A program made the position numbers and the translations under genes. Positions 57,772 through 64,000 of a stretch of DNA of 64,000 nt are shown here, one piece after another. The first letter of the stretch is position 1, and each line of letters begins with the position of its first letter. Origin of the DNA: Kiritimatiellia bacterium (GTDB lineage Bacteria > Verrucomicrobiota > Kiritimatiellia > JAFGHX01); the NCBI GenBank assembly GCA_016929905.1, contig JAFGHX010000022.1:17060-81059 (forward strand), given 5' to 3'. The notes beneath the pieces were generated by a model. That model was not told where the DNA came from, did no database searches, and saw only the letters and a program-made list of their open reading frames with translations.

Positions 57772-60700
57772 CTACTGCTCGCCCAGTGTTCGCAACAGAT
57801 CCCAGGCCACGATCGCGGCTTCTGTGTCGGGGAAGCGTTTGGTGACTTCCTTGTACCGTTCAACGGCCCGGTCGTTGGCGCCCTGCCGCTGCAGGACCTG
57901 CCCGATCTCGAGCAACGCCTTGGAACTCCAGGCGGGGAACGGATAGCCGGCGTCCACGCGGATGAAGGCGCGGATCGCCTCATCGTAACGGCGCAGGGCA
58001 AAGAGGCATTCCCCGATCTGGAACTGCGCGCGCGCGCTCAGTTCGTCTTTGCGGTTCTCGGCCAGCACCGTCTCATACGTTTCGATCGCCTTGCGGTATG
58101 TCTTGCGGTTCTCCAGCGCCCAGCCCAGCCCGAAGGTGGCGCGGTGCGCGTAGTCGCCCTTCCCGTAACGGGCCAGGAACGCGGTGTAGGTGTCCTCCGA
58201 CTCCTTCCACCGGTCCGTCAGCGCTTCGCATTCGGCCCGGCGCAGCAGCGCGCGCTCCTTCAGCGTCTCGTCGCCGCCCGCCACCGTGGCGGCGCGCGCG
58301 AAATGCTGATAGGCCGGTTCGTACTCCTTCAGTTTCAGGTAGGCCTCGCCCGCCTGATAGGAGGCCGAGCCGGCGAATTCGGTGGCGGGAAACTCATCGA
58401 GCAGTTTCTCGAACACGTCGGCGGCCGCGTCCGCGTCGTCCATCCGCACCCGGCACCAGCCCAGCCGATAGAGGGCGCGTTCGCGCAGGGCGTTGTCCTG
58501 CGTTCGGGCGAGCAGCGTCTTGAGGTGATCGGCGGCGGACTCGAACTGGCTCGCTTCGAATTCCATCTCGGCCAGCTCGAAGGCGACCGTGTCGCTCAGG
58601 GCGCCCGCCGGGAACTCGGCGAGCAGCGTCGCATAGTGTTTGCGCGCTTCTTCCGGCCGGTTCAATGCCTTTTCGCACCAGGCCCACTCGTACAAGGCGC
58701 GATCCTTCAGCGAGGAGCCGGCGTGTTTCGTCACGAACGCCCGGAACCGTTCGGCCGCCGCCTGCCACTGCTGGCGGCGCGCGAGCGAGACGGCCTGGTA
58801 GAACGCCACCTGCTCCATGCGCGGGTCGTCGGGATGCGCAGCCGCGAAAGCGTCCAGCGCCTGCTGCGCCTCGGCGTAGGCTTCCTGGCGGACCAGGATC
58901 AACGCCTGCTGGAACAGGGCGTCGGCGGCGAGCGGATTGCCCTTGTTCGTGGCGGCGACCTCCGAGAAGTGCCGGGCCGCTTCCTCGTCCTTCTTCTCCG
59001 CCAGGGCGACCCAGCCGAGATAGTACTCCGCCTGCGCACGGGCCGGGCCGTCGGTGAAACGGTCGGCGACGCGTTCCAGCGACTGGCGCGCCGCCCCGTG
59101 GTCGCCGGAGTCATACTGCAGCCGGCCAAGCTCGGCGAGCGCCTGCGCCATGTGGCTGCTTTTCGGATAGTCGCGGACCAGGCGCTGGAGCACGGCCGCC
59201 GCCTGTTCGGCGTTGCCCTTGCGCTCGTGCGCCGCGGCCAGCTTCAGCAGCGCCGTGTCGGCGTTCAGCGCCTTCGGCTGCTCCGCGGCGAAGCGGGCGA
59301 GGTAGATGAGCGCGGTGTCCCATTTCTCCTGCCGGAAGTAGCAGTCCCCGGCCAGGTAGGTCAGCTGCACGAACAGCTCGCCCTTCACCTCCTTCATGAT
59401 CAGCGGGACCAGGTGCTTCAGGGCTTCTTCCCAGTTGCCCTGCTTGTGGAAGGCCTGCCCGATCCGGAACCGCGCCGTATCGGTGTATTCCGTCTTGCCG
59501 TGCCAGGGCACGAAGGATTCGTAGGCCGGAATGGCTTCGTCCAGCTTGCCGGCCAGGAACAGGTTCTCCGCCTTGAGAAACGCGACTTCGCGCCCGGCCT
59601 CGTTCTCCGGATAGCGCAGCAGGAACTCGTTGCACCGTTTCAGGCTCTCCTCGAACCGGCTGTCCCGATGCAGGCAGAAGGCTTCGAGCCGGAGCGCCTC
59701 CGCCGCATGGGGCGTATCCGGGAATTCCGCGTGCACGCGCGCGAACGCCTGGGCGGCCTGCGCGAACGATTCCATGCCCATCAGCGCATTGCCGTGGTCG
59801 AACAGGATGTCCGGCAGCCGCGCGCCCTTGGCGAACACCTCGACCGCCGGGCCGAGCACGCCGGCGGCGTGTTCGAACCGTTTCTGGCGCAGCAGCGTCT
59901 TGCCGAGCCACAAGGTGGCTTCCTCGCCCGTGTCCGGCTGTTTGGCCAGCGCGCCGAAGGTCGCTTCCGCCTGGGGGAAGTCGCGCTTCTCCAGATGGCA
60001 ACGGCCCAGGTAGATGCCCGCTTCGGCCGCGTGCGGGTCGTCCTTGTAGATCGAGAGGAAGTCGCGGAACTCGCGGATGGCCGCGTCGTAGTCCTTCTGC
60101 ACGAAGTGCACGTACGCCAGCCGGAACAGGGCCTCCGCCGCGTAGGTGCCCTTCAGCCGCCGCGCCACCCGCTCGTGGCCGGCGGCGGCCGCCGCCAGCT
60201 CGCCCAGCTCGCGCCTGCACTCGGCGAGCAGAAACACGGCGTCGGCGGCGAACGGCGAGTCGGGCGCATCGGCGATGAACCGCTCCAGAATGTCCGCCGC
60301 CTCCGTGTAGCGTTTCTGTTCGTAGCGCGCCAGCGCGCCCTGGAACGTCGCGCGCAGGCTGTAACGGCCCTTGGGCACGAGCTGCGTCAATTCGTCGCTG
60401 CGCGCGATCACCTCGCCCCACTTCCGCTGCTGGAACAGCGCTTCGATGAGGCCCGCGAGGCTGCGTTCGAGCGGTTCCAGCTCCAGAATCGTCGCCACGG
60501 AAACCTGCGGCGACTCGTGCGGCGTTTCCGAGATGCCGGGCAGCTCCAGAAAGTAACGCTCGCGGCCGCGCTTCACGCTCCAGAGGAAAGCCTGTTCGGC
60601 TTCGGCCGGCCGGTTCAGCAGCAGGAGGCATTGCCCCCAGAGGTTGTGAACCTGTTCGCGTTCCGGCGCCTTCGGGTCGGGCGCCAGCGCCGCAAACTCC

Positions 60701-60972
60701 TGTTCGGCCTGGTCGTAGCGCTTCAGCCCGTAGAGGCTCAACGCGAGCCCGAGCCTGGCATTGAGCACCTTGGCGTGCCGCGGGTATTTCCCGACGAACT
60801 GCCGGTATTCGTCCAGCGCCAGTTCGTAGAGCTGGCGGTTGTACAGCGCGTTGGCGCTGTAGTAGGCGTCCAGCGCGGGGTCGCCGGTGCCGCCCCCGTC
60901 CGGCGACTGAGCCGGGCTTGCGGCAGCCCCGAGCAGCAGCACGAATATGATCCAGAGAATCAGGCGCCTCAT
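57772..60972 (-). CDS. Exported tetratricopeptide-repeat protein of the ExbB/ExbD operon
   Basis: 1066 residues from the ATG at 60972, which starts a signal peptide (RRLILWIIFVLLLGAAA); the longer frame adds a non-signal leader. The rest is a chain of about 25 TPR-type helix pairs of the YbgF/CpoB/BamD kind, with recurring patterns such as YxxALxEYRxFVxKYP, AEAEQAFxxxV and YDEAIRAFIRVDAGYP. Such proteins are periplasmic scaffolds; in the Tol system CpoB plays a comparable part. It is the first gene of the operon with exbB, exbD and the PD40 gene. A promoter for it lies at 61025-61053. Confidence 0.88.
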   Translation of the reverse strand: MRRLILWIIFVLLLGAAASPAQSPDGGGTGDPALDAYYSANALYNRQLYELALDEYRQFVGKYPRHAKVLNARLGLALSLYGLKRYDQAEQEFAALAPDPKAPEREQVHNLWGQCLLLLNRPAEAEQAFLWSVKRGRERYFLELPGISETPHESPQVSVATILELEPLERSLAGLIEALFQQRKWGEVIARSDELTQLVPKGRYSLRATFQGALARYEQKRYTEAADILERFIADAPDSPFAADAVFLLAECRRELGELAAAAAGHERVARRLKGTYAAEALFRLAYVHFVQKDYDAAIREFRDFLSIYKDDPHAAEAGIYLGRCHLEKRDFPQAEATFGALAKQPDTGEEATLWLGKTLLRQKRFEHAAGVLGPAVEVFAKGARLPDILFDHGNALMGMESFAQAAQAFARVHAEFPDTPHAAEALRLEAFCLHRDSRFEESLKRCNEFLLRYPENEAGREVAFLKAENLFLAGKLDEAIPAYESFVPWHGKTEYTDTARFRIGQAFHKQGNWEEALKHLVPLIMKEVKGELFVQLTYLAGDCYFRQEKWDTALIYLARFAAEQPKALNADTALLKLAAAHERKGNAEQAAAVLQRLVRDYPKSSHMAQALAELGRLQYDSGDHGAARQSLERVADRFTDGPARAQAEYYLGWVALAEKKDEEAARHFSEVAATNKGNPLAADALFQQALILVRQEAYAEAQQALDAFAAAHPDDPRMEQVAFYQAVSLARRQQWQAAAERFRAFVTKHAGSSLKDRALYEWAWCEKALNRPEEARKHYATLLAEFPAGALSDTVAFELAEMEFEASQFESAADHLKTLLARTQDNALRERALYRLGWCRVRMDDADAAADVFEKLLDEFPATEFAGSASYQAGEAYLKLKEYEPAYQHFARAATVAGGDETLKERALLRRAECEALTDRWKESEDTYTAFLARYGKGDYAHRATFGLGWALENRKTYRKAIETYETVLAENRKDELSARAQFQIGECLFALRRYDEAIRAFIRVDAGYPFPAWSSKALLEIGQVLQRQGANDRAVERYKEVTKRFPDTEAAIVAWDLLRTLGEQ

Positions 60973-61024
60973 CTCTTCCGTCCGCTTAGCGGTTTCCCCA
61001 CGCAGGCTGGGCTTTGAGCTAGGT

Positions 61025-61053
61025 ATCTTATCCTCGGAGAAACATATTGACAA
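61025..61053 (-). promoter_or_regulatory. Promoter of the TPR/ExbB/ExbD operon
   Basis: On the minus strand TTGTCA (61053-61048), N17 and TAAGAT (61030-61025), about 45 nt before the start at 60972. The same TTGACAA tract reads TTGACA on the plus strand (61047-61052), where a -10 for the next gene is poor. Confidence 0.6.
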
Positions 61054-61189
61054 GAAGCGAAAAACATGCAACTTATGCGGTTTTAAACAGGGGTCAGGTC
61101 GACGTGCGCCGTGCGACTGGCCGCACGGCCGGGTGTTCTACAGGTTGTGTGTGCAGGGTGGGGCGAGCAGCTCGAAAGGAGAGCGTGTC

Positions 61190-62755
61190 ATGAGGAAGCG
61201 TGTCTGGAAGGCTTTCGGTGTCGTCTGCAGCGTGGCGATTCTGGCGGGGCTTTGCGGGTGTCTGGTCACCGAGCAGCCTGCGGCGAGTGTGCTTACGGCC
61301 AGGGCGGGCGGGTCCGAGAAGATCGAGGCGGCCGCGGCGCAGTCGACCAGCACGAAGAGCTATGCGTGGCAAGGCTTCCCGGGCCCCGTGCGCTCGCCGC
61401 GCGAAGCGCAGATTCTCGTGGAGAAAGAAGCGCCGCGCGAGGTGAAGCTGAACCACGACTACGTGTACGAATTGCGCGTGAGCAACCAGGCGAAATACTC
61501 GGTCAGCGGCGTGGTCGTCACCGACGTGTTGCCGTCGAATTTCGCGCTGACCAAGGTCAACCCCGTCCCGCATCAGGAAGGGCAGCAATTGAAGTGGGAT
61601 CTCGGTACCCTGTCGCCGGGCCAGGCGCGGCGCATCACCGTGACGGGCAAGATCACGAAGCCGGGCCGCGTCAATCATTCGGGCGCCGCGGCGTTCAACT
61701 ATGTGATGGAGCTGAGCACGCCCGTCGATGCGGTTGAAGCCACGCTGGACCTGAGCGTGGAGGGCGCCACCGACGTCGTGATTTCCGACGAAATCCCGGT
61801 CCACATCCAACTGCGCAACGACGGCACGGCGCCCGCCAGGGACGTCAAGCTCGAGTGTGCGCTGCCGAAGGGGCTGCTCACGAAGGAAGGGACGAGCAAG
61901 ATCGACCTGTCGGTCGGCACCGTTCAGCCGGGCCAGGCCGTCAAGTTCGACATGCCGCTGTCGGCGACCTCGATCGGCCGGTTCGAGAGCCGGTTCGTCG
62001 CCACCGCGTCCGGCGGGCTGAGCAAGTCGGCTTCGCTCGTGACCACCGTGCGCAAGCCGAAGCTGAGCATCGTGGCCAACGCGCCGCCGAAGCGGTTCGT
62101 GAACAACATCATTCTCTACAAGCTCACCGTCACCAACATCGGCGATGCCGAAGCGCGCAAGACGGTGATCCGGCAGGAGTTGCCCGACGGGACGCAGGTG
62201 ATATCCGCCGACGAAGGCGGTAAGGTGGAGGGCGCTTCGGTCGTCTGGGACGTCGGCACGCTGAAACCCAAAGAGGCGAAGGAAGTCACGACCCGCGTCG
62301 TCGGCAAGCGGATCATGATGGTCCGCTCCGTCGCCTCGGCCACGGCGCACGCCGCGGATCGGGTCGAGGAGGCCATGACCACCGACGTCGCCGGCATCGC
62401 CGCGTTGCTGCTCGAGGTGGGCGACATCAATGACCCCGTGCCCGTGGGCGAGACGGAGAAATACGAGGTCCGCGTCACCAACCAGGGGTCGCTGCCCGCC
62501 ACGAAGATCGAGCTGGTCGCCACGCTGGAACCCGCCATGGAGTTCGTCAAGGCGAAAGGCGCCAGCAAGCCGCAGGCCGAGGGCAATGTCATCCGCTTCG
62601 AGGCGCTGCCCGCGCTCGATCCGCAGGGCGTCGCCGTGTGGGAACTCACCGTCAAGGCCAAGGACGAGGGCGACGTGCGGTTCCGCGTCTCCGTCAACAG
62701 CGACCAGCTCTCCCGCCCCGTCGAGGAAAGCGAAGCGACCCACTTCTATAAGTGA
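61190..62755 (+). CDS. DUF11-repeat lipoprotein
   Basis: 521 residues, AGGAG eight bases before the ATG at 61190. The lipobox LCGC with Cys24 marks a lipoprotein. Four DUF11/Ig-like repeats follow, each with the pattern NxYELRVxNQ...V.VxDVLPxxF...W..G.L.PGxxxxITV. In other phyla such repeats are found in cell-surface or envelope proteins. A strong terminator lies 96 nt after the stop. It is a likely outer-surface or outer-membrane protein; no enzyme motif was found. Confidence 0.88.
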   Translation: MRKRVWKAFGVVCSVAILAGLCGCLVTEQPAASVLTARAGGSEKIEAAAAQSTSTKSYAWQGFPGPVRSPREAQILVEKEAPREVKLNHDYVYELRVSNQAKYSVSGVVVTDVLPSNFALTKVNPVPHQEGQQLKWDLGTLSPGQARRITVTGKITKPGRVNHSGAAAFNYVMELSTPVDAVEATLDLSVEGATDVVISDEIPVHIQLRNDGTAPARDVKLECALPKGLLTKEGTSKIDLSVGTVQPGQAVKFDMPLSATSIGRFESRFVATASGGLSKSASLVTTVRKPKLSIVANAPPKRFVNNIILYKLTVTNIGDAEARKTVIRQELPDGTQVISADEGGKVEGASVVWDVGTLKPKEAKEVTTRVVGKRIMMVRSVASATAHAADRVEEAMTTDVAGIAALLLEVGDINDPVPVGETEKYEVRVTNQGSLPATKIELVATLEPAMEFVKAKGASKPQAEGNVIRFEALPALDPQGVAVWELTVKAKDEGDVRFRVSVNSDQLSRPVEESEATHFYK

Positions 62756-62850
62756 GCGGACGGTGCGCCGAGAGGGTGCCGGGCGCGATGCCGGCCTCCG
62801 GCGGCCGGATTCCGGTATCGCGGCCCGAACACGGGCCTGAAATCGAGACG

Positions 62851-62886
62851 AGAGAGGGCCGGCATGCGTATGCCGGCCCTCTTTTC
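62851..62886 (+). terminator. Rho-independent terminator of the DUF11 gene
   Basis: A 13-bp perfect stem AGAGGGCCGGCAT/ATGCCGGCCCTCT (62853-62865, 62870-62882), a 4-nt loop and TTT. The remainder of the 313-nt gap up to 63068 holds only the promoter at 63003. Confidence 0.85.
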
Positions 62887-63002
62887 TTTCCCGAGCAAGC
62901 GCCGCGGGCCCTTGGACCGCCGTCAAGGTCGTCGGGGGAGGTGCATGAAAACGATCGAGACGATCTGAAAACCGATTTTTTGGCGGGCCCCCAAACGCCG
63001 GA

Positions 63003-63031
63003 TTGACACCCGCCGCGCGAATGCGTACGCT
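63003..63031 (+). promoter_or_regulatory. Promoter for the right-end gene
   Basis: TTGACA (63003-63008), N17 and TACGCT (63026-63031), which keeps the -10 T-A...T positions. The start of the gene is 38 nt downstream. Confidence 0.55.
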
Positions 63032-63068
63032 CGCAACTGTCAACAAGAACGAGCAGCAGACAAACACA

Positions 63069-64000
63069 TGAGCTACCTACCTCGACCTAAAGCTCTCGTG
63101 CTCGCCTATGGCGTCTTCGCCCTGGCGCTCCTATTGCCTGTCCACGGCCGTGTCCAAGCCGCCGGGCCAAGACGAAGATCCAGAGTACCCATCCGTCGAA
63201 GGCCTGGCTGATATCGTCACCCTCTACGAAGCCGAACAATGCAACTGGCTGCCCCTGTTCCCGCCCGGCACGCAGCCCTGGCTCCAGACCGCCAACCCCG
63301 GCGTCCTGCAGTTCAAGCCCAAGGACTTCCCGAAGGCCTTCACCGACAATCTCATCCCCATCGAAGAGTATGGCGTATACGTCTACCCCATTATCGTTTT
63401 CGAACACCCCACGACACGCGCTCGGGTCTTCTACAACAGCAACCAGGAAGAGATCGCCTCCGTGCCCGCCCCGCCCGACTACGATCCGCTCTGGTATCTT
63501 CTCCAGGCCTACGGCCAGGAGTATCTCGATCAACTCCCACCCGGCAAACGCCAGGAACTGATCCAGACCTTCGACCCTTCCCGGCTCTGGTCCCTGTTCA
63601 AGCTCATCCGGCCGCAGGACCTGGCCACCTACATCGAGAACAAGCAGATTGCCAATCTTCCCGGCCCCGGCATCGAGATGACCATGGGCGAAGGCGGGGA
63701 GAGCAATCTTGAATTCACCGCCGTCAACGTCACCAACGGCTACCTCGAATTCGAGATCTCCTATCCCACCAATTCGCTCACCAGCATCGATGTCTTTCTC
63801 TGCACCAATCTCATCGAGGGCTACTGGTGGGTCTACACGAATTTCAATGCTGAATACACCAACTGCATCGTCTGGGTCGACGACCAGACCTCCAACATCC
63901 TGCACCGCGCCTACCATTGCGGCGACGCGGTGCAGGACGACGACCCGGGCGGCGGTGACGGCCTGGTCGACTCCCACGAGCTGATCATCTGGGGAACATC
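63069..64000 (+). CDS. Exported protein with DGLVDS-type C-terminus, frameshifted near 63167 and cut by the window edge
   Basis: The ATG at 63069 opens a good signal peptide (ALVLAYGVFALALLLPVHG) but this frame stops near 63209. From about 63164 the +1 frame is open to the edge and reads QDEDPEYPSVEGLADIVTLY, then EAEQCNWLPLFPPGTQPWLQ and later DVFLCTNLIEGYWWVYTNF; it ends DPGGGDGLVDSHELIIWGTS. Deleting one C at 63167-63168 joins signal peptide and body (VQAAGQDEDPEY). So one gene was probably split by a one-base insertion or by a sequencing error. The body is rich in beta-strand; no family is recognised. The end resembles the calcium-type tails seen elsewhere here. Confidence 0.7.

Noticed and set aside
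57448..61017. A 1189-codon open frame on the plus strand
   Set aside because: It is antisense to the TPR gene and ExbB; the sense frames have TPR and ExbB motifs with operon-type overlaps.
63087..63977. A 296-codon open frame on the minus strand
   Set aside because: The plus-strand +1 frame here encodes a plausible exported protein and the minus frame looks like its shadow.

Overview
The window is about 64 kb of GC-rich chromosomal DNA, probably from an uncultured or little-studied member of the PVC superphylum or a relative (Kiritimatiellota, Lentisphaerota or Hydrogenedentota type). This is an inference from gene content: uroporphyrinogen-decarboxylase-like proteins that are not HemE, lamin-tail-domain exported proteins, large multi-domain secreted beta-helix proteins ending in DxDGDG calcium-type motifs, LolD/FtsX systems, DUF11 lipoproteins, and dense families of short intergenic repeats. 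No rRNA, phage, CRISPR array or complete transposase gene was seen. There is one tRNA, tRNA-Thr(TGT).

Layout. 1-5492: end of an exported repeat protein, tRNA-Thr with a perfect terminator hairpin, then a tight operon of zinc metallopeptidase, ATP-grasp ligase and single-pass membrane protein. 5600-17232: small-molecule and sugar catabolism with its regulators: two UroD-like proteins, a LacI regulator, an M20 amidohydrolase, an AraC regulator, a lamin-tail exported protein, a Gfo/Idh/MocA oxidoreductase and a GH140-like glycosidase. 17472-22585: a histidine kinase/response regulator pair preceded by three 11-bp-phased GTAACA boxes, then a second lamin-tail protein. 22845-34262 (minus strand): a seven-gene transport cluster with two LolD-type ATPases, an OPT-like transporter, a 1626-residue permease carrying a degenerate M28 peptidase domain, a FtsX/MacB permease, a PqqD-like protein and a Cys-rich protein. 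34535-47897: secreted polysaccharide-active proteins (three paralogous beta-helix proteins, a double pectate-lyase-superfamily protein, a LamG protein) and an AraC regulator. 47898-48939: a gene graveyard with a REP-like inverted element, an AraC remnant and a beta-helix remnant. 48940-54063: a secreted tyrosine phosphatase, an MBL-fold hydrolase and another Gfo/Idh/MocA enzyme. 54203-60972 (minus strand): a Ton-like motor operon of TPR protein, ExbB, ExbD and a PD40-propeller protein with a TonB-type S/H transmembrane helix. 61190-64000: a DUF11 lipoprotein and a truncated exported protein with an apparent frameshift.

How it fits together. Secreted beta-helix, LamG and GH140-like proteins could release sugars. 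The AraC/LacI regulators, Gfo/Idh/MocA oxidoreductases and UroD-like proteins could then sense and process the products. The ExbB/ExbD operon could energise outer-membrane uptake, and the LolD/FtsX/OPT cluster looks like an envelope export or import machine. The most notable observations are the PqqD/OPT/pseudo-peptidase transport cluster, the propeller-TonB chimera, a 27-nt motif shared by two divergent promoters, the 11-bp-phased boxes before the two-component system, and several intergenic repeat families that reach into gene ends and supply C-terminal residues and stop codons.
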